The notes under the pieces: generated by a model
What the model was told of the DNA's origin: nothing
Databases searched by the model: none
What the model saw: only the letters and a program-made list of their open reading frames with translations
In this document: positions 8,175 to 16,618 of the stretch, piece after piece
Layout of the letters: each line of letters opens with the position of its first letter
Position numbering within the stretch: the stretch's first letter is position 1
Source: Bacteroidota bacterium
Lineage (GTDB): Bacteria > Bacteroidota > Bacteroidia > Chitinophagales > Saprospiraceae
Length of the DNA: 35,811 bases
Direction: 5' to 3'
Assembly (NCBI GenBank): GCA_014190515.1
Contig: BJGN01000019.1
Coordinates: 1-35,811 of the forward strand
Position numbers and translations under genes: made by a program

Positions 8175-9488
8175 TTAGGAAATAACCGATCTTCCCATAC
8201 TTTCATAGTAGAATCCCTCCTCAGTCATCTGGTCCAAATCGTATAAATTTCGACCGTCAAATATTTGAGGTTGACGCATTAACTGTTTCATTATTTTAAA
8301 TCCAGGTGTTCTAAACTGGCTCCATTCTGTGACAATAGCTAGAGCGTCAGCTTCAATGAGTGCTTCGTAAGGTTCATTAACATAAATAATACGATCTCCG
8401 AGTGTTTTTTGAACATTAGGCATAGCCTCGGGATCAAAAGCTTTAACCGTTGCGCCGGCTGCCAGCAATTTTTCTATGATAAACAAAGCGGGAGCTTCTC
8501 TAATATCATCGGTATTAGGTTTGAAGGCCAGGCCCCATACGGCAATATTCAGGCCTTTAAGATTGCCATTAAAACGGTTAATTATTTTATTTGCAAGTAT
8601 TACTCTTTGATAGTCATTTACTTGCATAACAGATGAAAGGATGTGGAAAGGATAATTATTGTCATTTGCTGTTTTTGCCAACGCCTGAACATCCTTTGGG
8701 AAACAACTGCCGCCATAACCGACCCCTGGAAAAAGAAAACGTTTTCCTATTCTTGAATCTGAGCCCATTCCCTTCCTTACCATGTCAACATCGGCGCCTA
8801 AGATTTCACAAAGGTTAGATATTTCATTCATAAAGGAGATACGCGTGGCTAAATAAGCATTTGCAGCATATTTGGTCATCTCCGCAGATCTTACATCCAT
8901 AAAGAAAATAGGGTTTCCCTGACGGACAAAAGGTTCGTAAAGCTGTCGCATTAATTTTTGAGCTCTTGCGGAACTTGTTCCGATGACTACCCTATCAGGT
9001 TTTAAAAAATCATCAACGGCAACACCTTCCCTTAAAAATTCTGGATTTGAAACGACATCAAATAGATTTTTCGATAAGTTTTTTTCCAATATGGCTGATA
9101 CTTTTTCAGCGGTTCCAACGGGTACGGTACTTTTATCAACAATGACTTTATAATCAACAATGATTTCAGATAAATCTTTAGCTACCTTTAGGATGTAGGA
9201 TAAATCGGCAGAACCATCTGCCCCGGGAGGTGTTGGCAAGGCTAAAAAAATAATTGCCGCATCTTTTATGGCCTCTGGAAGATTTGTTGTAAACGAAAGC
9301 CTTCCTTGTTTAGTATTCCTTTCAAAAATTATATCCAGACCGGGTTCATAAATTGGTACTTCCCCTTTTTTTAATCTATCCACTTTATTTGCATCAATAT
9401 CGACGCAAATGACATGATTGCCGGTTTCGGCAAAACAAGCACCGGTTACTAAACCAACATAACCAGTGCCAATAACGGCTATTTGCAT
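8175..9488 (-). CDS. ugd: UDP-glucose/UDP-sugar 6-dehydrogenase
   Basis: Oxidises a UDP-hexose to the UDP-uronic acid with two NAD+, normally UDP-glucose to UDP-glucuronate, for surface polysaccharides. The 437-residue protein opens with the NAD-binding motif VIGTGYVGLVTG, has LALPTPPGADGSAD and STVPVGTAEK, the middle motif NPEFLREG, and the catalytic cysteine in GYGGSCFPKD (residue 262). The C-terminal UDP-binding domain contains AVWGLAFKPNTDDIREAP. Sequence alone does not tell UDP-glucose from UDP-N-acetylglucosamine use. It lies between a dehydrogenase-like lipoprotein and the MORN lipoprotein-porQ pair, 9 and 17 bases away, so co-transcription is likely. Confidence 0.95.
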   Translation of the reverse strand: MQIAVIGTGYVGLVTGACFAETGNHVICVDIDANKVDRLKKGEVPIYEPGLDIIFERNTKQGRLSFTTNLPEAIKDAAIIFLALPTPPGADGSADLSYILKVAKDLSEIIVDYKVIVDKSTVPVGTAEKVSAILEKNLSKNLFDVVSNPEFLREGVAVDDFLKPDRVVIGTSSARAQKLMRQLYEPFVRQGNPIFFMDVRSAEMTKYAANAYLATRISFMNEISNLCEILGADVDMVRKGMGSDSRIGKRFLFPGVGYGGSCFPKDVQALAKTANDNNYPFHILSSVMQVNDYQRVILANKIINRFNGNLKGLNIAVWGLAFKPNTDDIREAPALFIIEKLLAAGATVKAFDPEAMPNVQKTLGDRIIYVNEPYEALIEADALAIVTEWSQFRTPGFKIMKQLMRQPQIFDGRNLYDLDQMTEEGFYYESMGRSVIS

Positions 9489-9497
9489 AAAAATGAG

Positions 9498-10643
9498 TTA
9501 ATTTGAGTAATATATTCTATAAATAACATCGGCATAATCGTCAGATACAAGTACTGAACCATCAGGTAATAGTTCCAGGTCAACGGGACGTCCTGTAACG
9601 TCGTCATTTTTAGAATTTAACCAACCGGTAGCGAATGGTTTATAGCTTATAGCCTTTTGATTTTCATCCAGTGTCACGACAGATAGCTGGTAGCCCGACT
9701 TTTTAGTCCTGTTCCAGGAGCCGTGTTCTGCGATGAGTATTTGATTTTTATAGCTAGCAGGAAAATTATTTCCTGTATAAAATTCGATACCAAGAGGAGC
9801 CACGTGAGCGCCTAGTTTTTGAGCTGGTTTCACAAAATCGTCACAGGGAAATTTTTTACCAAACTCCGGGTCAGGTATATCTCCTTGGTGACAATAAGGA
9901 TATCCGAAATGTAAATTATCTTTTTCAGCTCTATTCAGCTCACAAGCGGGGACATCGTCACCCAACATATCTCTGCCATTATCTGTGAACCAAAGCTCTT
10001 TTGAAGTAGGGTGCCAATTGAATCCCACCGTATTTCTAATACCGGAATGAACTATTTCCAGATTGGTTCCATCAGGATTCATTCTCGTAATAGTATTAAA
10101 GATTTTATCTTCTGATTCACAAATATTACAAGGTGCGCCAACGGGTACATATAACTTTCCGTCAGGACCGAATGCGATATATTTCCAGCCGTGATGTTTT
10201 TCTGTGGGGAATTTATCGTAAATGACTTCAGGTTCCCCAGGGTTATCCAGATTTTCTTCTATATTTTTAAATCGTAAAATCCTGTTTACCTCTGCTACGT
10301 ATAAATCGCCATTTCTAAAAGCCACACCATTAGGCATATTCAGTTTAGAAGCAATCAAGTATTGTTTTTCTACCTTATAATCGCCATTTTTGTCAACCAA
10401 TGCATATACATTCCCTTTATCTCTTGTACCGACAAATAATACACCAGTGGGGGAAAGGGTCATAGACCGGGCATTTACCACATTTTCGGCATAAATTTCG
10501 ATGTTAAAACCATCGGGAAGTTTGATGGTGGAAACATCTATTTTCCCGCTAAATATTTTTGGCATGGGAGGGTTTATTTTCCCACAATAGAGGAAAAGTA
10601 ACATCGGCAACACCATCAATGAACTAAAAAGTGGCTTTTTCAT
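9498..10643 (-). CDS. Sorbosone/glucose dehydrogenase-like beta-propeller lipoprotein
   Basis: 381 residues in the soluble sugar dehydrogenase family (GDH-B / L-sorbosone dehydrogenase fold, often PQQ-dependent). The N-terminus has a hydrophobic segment ending FLYCGK, a probable lipobox. Propeller signatures include LPDGFNIEIYAENV, PNGVAFRNGDLYVAEV, FGPDGKLYVPVGAPCNIC, GFNWHPTSKELWFTDNGRD and ILIAEHGSWNRTKKSGY. Known relatives oxidise sugars or aldehydes in the periplasm, but many lack a proven substrate. The pair of cysteines in APCNICES could form a disulfide. It is 15 bases after the PD40 gene and 9 before ugd. The family is confident; PQQ use and substrate are inferred only. Confidence 0.85.
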   Translation of the reverse strand: MKKPLFSSLMVLPMLLFLYCGKINPPMPKIFSGKIDVSTIKLPDGFNIEIYAENVVNARSMTLSPTGVLFVGTRDKGNVYALVDKNGDYKVEKQYLIASKLNMPNGVAFRNGDLYVAEVNRILRFKNIEENLDNPGEPEVIYDKFPTEKHHGWKYIAFGPDGKLYVPVGAPCNICESEDKIFNTITRMNPDGTNLEIVHSGIRNTVGFNWHPTSKELWFTDNGRDMLGDDVPACELNRAEKDNLHFGYPYCHQGDIPDPEFGKKFPCDDFVKPAQKLGAHVAPLGIEFYTGNNFPASYKNQILIAEHGSWNRTKKSGYQLSVVTLDENQKAISYKPFATGWLNSKNDDVTGRPVDLELLPDGSVLVSDDYADVIYRIYYSN

Positions 10644-10658
10644 TTTAGAATTTTTTAA

Positions 10659-12641
10659 CTACTTTATATAATCTGATAAAACAGGATAGGTTGAAATGAG
10701 TTTAGAGGCTTGCTCTTTTGATAATTTTTCACCGTCTAAAAAGGCAACAATTTCGTAATTCTTGTTATTTGACCATTGAGCCAGCTCAAATGAACTAAAT
10801 AATCCACTATATATGACTATTTTGTCTTTGTCAGGTAAAATCTCAAACAGCAGGTTTTCATGCCCTTTAATGTCTTCAATATTTATATTTTGAATATCGG
10901 TGTAGGGTATTTCTTTTAAAAGCCACTTAAAGCAAAGGGCATCTTGAGCTATATTTCCATTTTCCCCATCAAAAAGCAAATTTGTATTCAACGCCATATC
11001 CATGGGCTTGGCACCGGAGAAACGAAAAGAAATACCTTGATTTCCTTTATCAAATAAGGGAGAACAAATTACGCGATAGTTTATGTTTGGATGTTTGAGG
11101 GAACTTTGTGAAAAAAAGCGATGAATATCAACCAAAGTGAACAGGCTATTTCTCACCCCAGTACCAAAATCTAAATCTTTATGAGGATAGGCAGAAATAA
11201 ATAACTTCAGCCCATCATTTTCATTTAAAACAGGAATTAAGGCATTAAAGTAAGGTTTATTACCACTTTCCAAAGGATGTTCAGCGCCATTTAACACTAT
11301 GGCATTGAATTCAAAATAATCTACTTTCTGATCATCTTTAAAAGCTATACCAGCTGTAAAAGATTGGGGTTTCATTTCGCTCAACGGCGCAAAAAAGTAG
11401 GCAGTGTATAAATCTCTTGCGCCGTATCCACTTTTTCTATTAGAGGCAAAATAAGCCGTTACACCATCTCTGGCGGCAGTAAAATGCGTATCATCTGCCG
11501 TAGAATTAATGGGCGTTCCCATATTTTCAGGCACCTGGGCTGAATTCAGAGATATTTTAAATATATCAAATCCACCAAGACTTTTTTCCGGATTATTAGA
11601 GGAAAAATATAAGGTAATTCCATCAGGTGCCAGGAAGGGATAATTTTCATCATATAAAGAATTTACTTCAGGACCCATATTTTCGGGCTTTGACCATATT
11701 CCATTCCGTTTACTTATTTTGAATAAATCATATCCCCCTTTACCACCTAAGGTATTTGATGCAAAAATAATAAGGGTATCAGAAATAAAATGAGGTGGTG
11801 TCTGAGCAGAAACCCGATCAAAAGTTGGGTAGAAAGGATTAATTTTAAATTTACCTGATTTCCTGATGGTATCTGTGAAAATAGCTCCCTGGAGAAGATT
11901 ATTTCCTCTAAAATAGTATAAAACCTGTCCAGAGGGATTAAATCCGATACCAACCTCATGATTAGGTGAATTTAAAATGGGGCTAAATAATTTTGGTTTT
12001 TCCCATACCCCATCTTCTTTAGCACAATAATAAATATCAGTTTGTGGTAAATCTTCTTTTCCCTCGGTTGGATTGGCAGCAGTATAATATATTCGGTTTT
12101 GGTAGAGAGGGTTCAAAAAAGGGGCAAATTCGTCACCCTGCGTGTTCACCTGTCCTCCTAAATTTTCAACTACGGCTAAAGGATTACGATACTGAATGGC
12201 CAACCCTGTAGCACAGTGTCTAATTATATTTCTAACCTCATTTCTATTGGGGTGCGAGGGAGAAATAGCTTTTAGATAACTTTTTAAATAGGAGGAAGCG
12301 GTGATAAAGTCCTGACGATGAAAGCGTATTTGGCCTAAAAAAAGAAGCGCTTCTACCTGAAGACTATTTTTGTTTTTTAGTAAAGAAACAAATTCTATTT
12401 CGGCTTCATCCAATTTATTTTTATAATAATAGCTTGCGGCACTAAGGAAAGTAATTTCAGGTGATTCTGTTTTGAAAAACTTTTTTCCTACCTGTAGGTA
12501 ACTTAAAACTTCGTCATATCTCTTTTGCTGAAACAGTTCATTCGCTTCATTAAATCTTTTGGTATTACCCTGCGCTAAAGAATAAAGAGGATAAAGATAA
12601 AGAAATAACATAATTAGGGCGAAAGACCGACAAAGGCTCAT
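10659..12641 (-). CDS. TPR and PD40-repeat exported protein
   Basis: 660 residues with a signal peptide ending YSLAQ. Residues about 25-150 look like TPR helices (FNEANELFQQKRYDEVLSYL; KLDEAEIEFVSLL). Residues about 155-410 carry PD40/TolB-like propeller strands (EFAPFLNPLYQNRIYYTA; NYPFLAPDGITLYFSSN; GGFDIFKISL; THFTAARDGVTAYFASNR; GYGARDLYTAYF). This layout resembles Bacteroidota envelope proteins related to PorE, but there is no C-terminal OmpA domain. The last 60 residues (KIVIYSGLFSSFELAQW, then a GEKLSKEQASKL turn) faintly recall a SPOR peptidoglycan-binding domain. It lies 21 bases after the E2 gene and 15 before the dehydrogenase-like gene. Role unknown; envelope or secretion scaffold is inferred. 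Confidence 0.8.
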   Translation of the reverse strand: MSLCRSFALIMLFLYLYPLYSLAQGNTKRFNEANELFQQKRYDEVLSYLQVGKKFFKTESPEITFLSAASYYYKNKLDEAEIEFVSLLKNKNSLQVEALLFLGQIRFHRQDFITASSYLKSYLKAISPSHPNRNEVRNIIRHCATGLAIQYRNPLAVVENLGGQVNTQGDEFAPFLNPLYQNRIYYTAANPTEGKEDLPQTDIYYCAKEDGVWEKPKLFSPILNSPNHEVGIGFNPSGQVLYYFRGNNLLQGAIFTDTIRKSGKFKINPFYPTFDRVSAQTPPHFISDTLIIFASNTLGGKGGYDLFKISKRNGIWSKPENMGPEVNSLYDENYPFLAPDGITLYFSSNNPEKSLGGFDIFKISLNSAQVPENMGTPINSTADDTHFTAARDGVTAYFASNRKSGYGARDLYTAYFFAPLSEMKPQSFTAGIAFKDDQKVDYFEFNAIVLNGAEHPLESGNKPYFNALIPVLNENDGLKLFISAYPHKDLDFGTGVRNSLFTLVDIHRFFSQSSLKHPNINYRVICSPLFDKGNQGISFRFSGAKPMDMALNTNLLFDGENGNIAQDALCFKWLLKEIPYTDIQNINIEDIKGHENLLFEILPDKDKIVIYSGLFSSFELAQWSNNKNYEIVAFLDGEKLSKEQASKLISTYPVLSDYIK

Positions 12642-12662
12642 GGGCGTATTTTATTGAAAAGG

Positions 12663-13943
12663 TTAAAAGCCTTGATTTCCATCAAAATTTTCAATATAAT
12701 CTGCGATTCGACGTAAAAAAGAACTTCCCAATGCTCCGTCCACAACTCTGTGGTCATAGGATAAAGATAAAAACATAAGATGTCGAATGGCTATAAGGTC
12801 ACCGTAAGGCGTTTCAACCACAGCGGGTTTCTTTTTTATGGCACCAATAGCTAAAATAGCTACTTGAGGCTGATTTATGATAGGCGTACCCATTATACTA
12901 CCAAAAGTACCTACATTAGTTGTTGTAAAAGTTCCACCTTGAACTTCGTCAGGTTTCAATTGGTTATTTCTGGCCCGGTCTGCAAAATTATTTACCTTAG
13001 TAGTAAGTTCTGGCAAGCTCAGAGTGTCTGCATTTTTAATAACGGGCACAATAAGATTTCCGGAGGGTAAGGCGGTGGCCATACCAATATTAATGTCCTT
13101 TTTAATGATAATATTATCCCCTTCAACAGAAATATTAATCAAAGGGAAATCACACAAAGCCTTTGCCACGGCTTGAATAAAAATTGGGGTAAAGGTAATT
13201 TTTTGTTGATATTTTGCTTCGAAAGGTTTTTTAATTTTTTCTCTCCAGAGAACTATTTCGGTAACATCGGCCTCGGCAAATGAAGTTACGTGGGCGGAGG
13301 TTCGTTTAGACATAACCATGTGATCGGCAATTAGCCTTCGCATTCTGTCCATCTCAATGATCTCATTTTCGCCTGAGGTTCGGATAACTATTTTTTCGGG
13401 AGTCTTGCTTTTACTCGAACCTACCTTTTTTATTGTTTCCAAATAGTCCAATAGATCATTTTTCGTTACTCTCCCTTGCATACCTGTGCCGGTGATAGTG
13501 TCTAACTGCTCGAAGGATATATTTTCCTTTAGTGCCATATTTTTCACAAGAGGAGAATAAAAGCGGTTAGATTTGACGGTTGGAGCTATGGATGTAACGG
13601 GAGGAGTTAATTGATAATCAGTAGAATATGTCTCGGTATGGTTTAGGGGAGATTCATTTGTAACTAAATCCTTAGAAATATATGTTTTTTCATCTTCACC
13701 CTTTTCAGTAGCTATGATAGCTATTGTTTGACCGACAGGCACCACATCATTTTCATTAAAGAGGATGTCGATTAACTTACCTTTTACAGGAGAAGGAACA
13801 TCGGTATCAACCTTATCTGTAGCTATTTCGACCAGGGTATCATCGATTTCAATTAAATCGCCAATATTTTTGGTCCATCTAAGGATGGTTGCTTCAATTA
13901 TACTCTCGCCCATTTTAGGCATGACAAGTTCAAAATGCGTCAT
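12663..13943 (-). CDS. Lipoyl E2 acyltransferase of a 2-oxo acid dehydrogenase complex
   Basis: Core acyltransferase of a pyruvate, 2-oxoglutarate or branched-chain 2-oxo acid dehydrogenase, moving the acyl group from lipoate to CoA. One N-terminal lipoyl domain (lipoyl lysine K44 in EIATDKVDTDVPSP), a linker, an E3/E1-binding domain about 130-172 (YSPLVKNMALKENIS, GTGMQGRVTKNDLLDYL), and the catalytic domain with H398 and D402 in YDHRVVDGALG. The long lead GESIIEATILRW is typical of Bacteroidota branched-chain or generic E2 proteins rather than SucB, but the substrate is not certain. No E1 or E3 gene is nearby. It follows cinA by 65 bases and has its own candidate -7 element. Confidence 0.92.
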   Translation of the reverse strand: MTHFELVMPKMGESIIEATILRWTKNIGDLIEIDDTLVEIATDKVDTDVPSPVKGKLIDILFNENDVVPVGQTIAIIATEKGEDEKTYISKDLVTNESPLNHTETYSTDYQLTPPVTSIAPTVKSNRFYSPLVKNMALKENISFEQLDTITGTGMQGRVTKNDLLDYLETIKKVGSSKSKTPEKIVIRTSGENEIIEMDRMRRLIADHMVMSKRTSAHVTSFAEADVTEIVLWREKIKKPFEAKYQQKITFTPIFIQAVAKALCDFPLINISVEGDNIIIKKDINIGMATALPSGNLIVPVIKNADTLSLPELTTKVNNFADRARNNQLKPDEVQGGTFTTTNVGTFGSIMGTPIINQPQVAILAIGAIKKKPAVVETPYGDLIAIRHLMFLSLSYDHRVVDGALGSSFLRRIADYIENFDGNQGF

Positions 13944-13971
13944 AAGGATATTTTATCCGTGTTAATTACTG

Positions 13972-13979
13972 CAAAAATA
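13972..13979 (-). promoter_or_regulatory. Candidate -7 promoter element before the E2 gene
   Basis: The minus strand reads TATTTTTG, matching TAnnTTTG, 28 bases upstream of the E2 start and inside the 65-base gap after cinA. No -33 TTTG is seen at the usual distance. It suggests the E2-to-porQ part of the block can be transcribed separately from birA-cinA. Confidence 0.4.
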
Positions 13980-14008
13980 CAAGGTATTTTATTAAAATGA
14001 TTCTTAAT

Positions 14009-15253
14009 TCAATTTAACAAAAAAAGACGTAAATAATTTAGTGAAACGTAAGCTGCATACTGAATATTTTTTTCTCGGTTTTTACCAGCTTTCACGAGGA
14101 AGGTCTGATGTTTTTCTTTACTACCTAAGGCTACCCAAATGGTGCCAACCGGTTTCTCCAATGTTCCACCGTCCGGGCCAGCGACACCTGAAATGGCAAC
14201 ACCTATGTCTGCATTGGTATGAGCAAGTAAACCATGGAGCATTTCAATAACGGTTTCTTCGCTTACTGCACCATATTTTTCTATGGTAACGGGATTAACA
14301 CCTAATGATTTTTCTTTTATTTCATTAGCATAGGAAACGATAGCCCCTTTAAAGTATTGGGATGAACCAGGCACCAGGGTAATAATATGACTTAAAAAAC
14401 CGCCGGTACAACTTTCGGCACAAGCGAGTTGGTAATTATTTTTCTTTAATATTCGTCCAATAACTACAGGCAGTGTGTCTTCATCTTCACCAGCAACGAG
14501 CTGCCCCAGTATGTTATGTAATTGGTTTGTTTTTTCAAGAATTAAGCCCTCCAATAGTTGTTTATTGTCGCCTGAGCAAGAAAGTCGTAACCTGATTTGA
14601 CTTAAAGCGGGCAAATAAGCGAGTTTAATAAAATGAGGCAGTTCATTTTCAAATGTTTCTAAACGCTGAGAGAGTGTTGTTTCAGGAATACCCGCTATAA
14701 GCAGGGTTTTATGAATTATTATTTCGGAAGGGAAGGTAGTCTGTAGTTTTGGAATAACCTCATTTTCCATAAGATATTCCATTTCATAAGGTACACCCGG
14801 GAGCGAAATAATAACTTTCCCCAAGCCAGTATTTAGCCACATACCTGGCGCTGTTCCCATTTTATTTGGTAAAACTACTGTATTTTCAGGCACTTGTGCT
14901 TGTTGCGCCAGATCCATAGTATTGGGGTCACGACCAATTTTAGTAAAAAAACGAAAGAGGGACTGTAGCGTTTCTTCATGTAAAACTAAAGGTACATTCA
15001 GAAATTCCGCTAATGCTTTTTTGGTAATATCATCTTTAGTCGGTCCTAGTCCGCCGGTGATAATAACTACATCCACCGCATTAAGTGAAAGTTGAAGCTG
15101 TGATTTGATGTCAGATAATTCATCGGAAATGGACTTCATCTGACTGACCTTCATTCCAATAAGATTCAGTCTTTGTGCAATCCACGAAGAATTTGTATCT
15201 ATAATTTGCCCGATCAAAATTTCGTCACCAATAGTAAGTACGTGAACTTTCAT
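14009..15253 (-). CDS. cinA: CinA-family protein (nicotinamide mononucleotide deamidase)
   Basis: 414 residues with both standard domains. The N-terminal MoCF-like domain has LTIGDEILIGQIIDTNSSWI and ITGGLGPTKDDITKKALAEF. The C-terminal CinA/PncC domain has ACAESCTGGFLSHIIT, PGSSQYFKGAIVSYANEIK and AISGVAGPDGGTLEKPVGT. The C-terminal domain in characterised members deamidates nicotinamide mononucleotide for NAD recycling, and the N-terminal domain in two-domain proteins can act as an ADP-ribose pyrophosphatase. The name comes from competence induction in other bacteria, for which nothing here argues. It lies 32 bases after birA and probably shares its transcript. Confidence 0.93.
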   Translation of the reverse strand: MKVHVLTIGDEILIGQIIDTNSSWIAQRLNLIGMKVSQMKSISDELSDIKSQLQLSLNAVDVVIITGGLGPTKDDITKKALAEFLNVPLVLHEETLQSLFRFFTKIGRDPNTMDLAQQAQVPENTVVLPNKMGTAPGMWLNTGLGKVIISLPGVPYEMEYLMENEVIPKLQTTFPSEIIIHKTLLIAGIPETTLSQRLETFENELPHFIKLAYLPALSQIRLRLSCSGDNKQLLEGLILEKTNQLHNILGQLVAGEDEDTLPVVIGRILKKNNYQLACAESCTGGFLSHIITLVPGSSQYFKGAIVSYANEIKEKSLGVNPVTIEKYGAVSEETVIEMLHGLLAHTNADIGVAISGVAGPDGGTLEKPVGTIWVALGSKEKHQTFLVKAGKNREKNIQYAAYVSLNYLRLFLLN

Positions 15254-15285
15254 GCCTTGATTTTAATAGTAAAAAGGGTAAAATG

Positions 15286-16056
15286 TTAAAGATAAATTAA
15301 ATCTCCATGTTGAAAGTACAATGACTGGTAATCAGAAGAAGATTTTACTATTAATTCACCCTTGTTAGAAACGCCAGTAATGGTTCCTTGCAATGTTTCA
15401 TTATTTTTTTTAATAAGAAAAGTATGTTCTTTGTTCATTCCTAACAGGCAGGAATGGTATTGAAATTCCAGTAAATCGGGTTGTTCATTAATATATGTTA
15501 AATATTCTTCCAGTGCGGCAAAAAGATTTTTTTCGATTTCTTTTCGGTTGGTTTCTTTTGATGTATTTAAAAACAGGGAGGTCGCCGACGGAAGAAAATC
15601 GGGAAAAGACGGCTGATTAACATTTAATCCAACGCTAATAATAGTATTTTGAACTTTATGAAAGTTAAGACTGTTTTTTATTAAAATACCAGCGACTTTT
15701 TTATTGAATATATAAACATCGTTTGGCCATTTTAGATAAATATTTTCAGGCACAGGATATTCAATGAGAATTGATTTTCTTACGGCCAAGCTAACAGCCA
15801 TGTTCATCAGAAAAAGTTTTGATGGAGCAATGTTATCTGGAAAAAGAATGATGGATAATAAAATATTTTTTCCTTTATCACTAAACCAGTTTTTTTCTTG
15901 CTGACCTTTCCCCGCTTCCTGGAAATCGGCAGAGATAACGGTTCCGTGCTTTGGAAAACTGTTGGAAAGCAATTCCATTGCATAAGAGTGAGTAGAAGGT
16001 ATGCTATTAAAAAAAAGATAGACATCACCAATATTTTGATTCTTATTAAAATGCAA
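15286..16056 (-). CDS. birA: Biotin-[acetyl-CoA carboxylase] ligase, catalytic-only form
   Basis: Attaches biotin through biotinyl-AMP to the carrier protein of biotin-dependent carboxylases. 256 residues: FNSIPSTHSYAMELL at the N-terminus, the adenylate loop AGKGQQEKNWFSDKGKN (usual form GRGRxGRxW), LKWPNDVYIFNKKVAGILI and the C-terminal SH3-like part with GTITGVSNKGELIV. There is no N-terminal helix-turn-helix, so it is not the repressor form known from E. coli. The loop substitutions (K for R, QQEK for RxGR) are conservative but noticeable. First gene of the minus-strand block, divergent from rsfS across 70 bases. Confidence 0.9.
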   Translation of the reverse strand: MHFNKNQNIGDVYLFFNSIPSTHSYAMELLSNSFPKHGTVISADFQEAGKGQQEKNWFSDKGKNILLSIILFPDNIAPSKLFLMNMAVSLAVRKSILIEYPVPENIYLKWPNDVYIFNKKVAGILIKNSLNFHKVQNTIISVGLNVNQPSFPDFLPSATSLFLNTSKETNRKEIEKNLFAALEEYLTYINEQPDLLEFQYHSCLLGMNKEHTFLIKKNNETLQGTITGVSNKGELIVKSSSDYQSLYFQHGDLIYL

Positions 16057-16088
16057 GTTTTATTATTTTAAAAGTTCTTAACTTGCTT

Positions 16089-16096
16089 CAAAATTA
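16089..16096 (-). promoter_or_regulatory. Candidate -7 promoter element for birA-cinA
   Basis: The minus strand reads TAATTTTG (TAnnTTTG consensus), 32 bases upstream of the birA start codon, in the divergent gap shared with rsfS. No matching -33 element is visible. Confidence 0.35.
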
Positions 16097-16126
16097 CCAA
16101 TTTTATTTTTTAAAACATTAATCATT

Positions 16127-16519
16127 TTGAGTACAACCATTGCAAAGTCTCCAAAGAAATTTCATAAAGAGGTGGAAAGCCTCAACAATGAGATTATTGA
16201 GAGCATCAAAAATCTTAAAGGAATAGATATAGTAAAAATGGATTTGAGGCATCTCCATGATGCACCCACTGATTTTTTTATTATTTGTGAAGGCACTTCC
16301 AACACCCAGGTAAAAGCTATAGCGAGCAATATTAATCGCCATGTAAAAGAAACTTTAGATATCAAGCCCAATCATGTTGAGGGGGAAAAATCAAGTTTGT
16401 GGATTTGCGTCGATTATTTTAATACCGTCGTGCATGTTTTCCACCCTGATATGAGGAAATATTATGCGTTGGAAGACTTATGGAGTGACGCAAAAACGGT
16501 GGTGTACGAAAATTTATAG
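16127..16519 (+). CDS. rsfS: Ribosome silencing factor RsfS
   Basis: Binds ribosomal protein L14 on the large subunit and blocks subunit joining under nutrient limitation. 130 residues with RsfS signatures: DIVKMDLRHLHDAPTDFFII, CEGTSNTQVKAIASNI, HVEGEKSSLWICVDYFNTVVHVF and MRKYYALEDLWSDA. The start is a TTG codon at 16127. The next in-frame ATG lies inside the conserved domain (the M of KMDLRH), so a non-ATG start is needed. ATC and ATT codons just upstream are less likely alternatives. Followed by ftsH after 99 bases, a common gene order in Bacteroidota. No Shine-Dalgarno sequence is seen. Confidence 0.93.
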   Translation: MSTTIAKSPKKFHKEVESLNNEIIESIKNLKGIDIVKMDLRHLHDAPTDFFIICEGTSNTQVKAIASNINRHVKETLDIKPNHVEGEKSSLWICVDYFNTVVHVFHPDMRKYYALEDLWSDAKTVVYENL

Positions 16520-16618
16520 TAAATTTTTTACAATTAAAGCTGCGGATTGCAACGATTATAGTAATTGATTGTTTGAACCCGTGTATATTTTAATTTCAGA
16601 ATAAAATAGCCTCCTGGC

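Noticed and set aside
16053-16086. 7-bp inverted repeat GCAAGTT/AACTTGC across the birA start
   Set aside because: The spacer is 20 bases, the sequence is AT-rich and this BirA has no DNA-binding domain, so an autoregulatory operator has no support.
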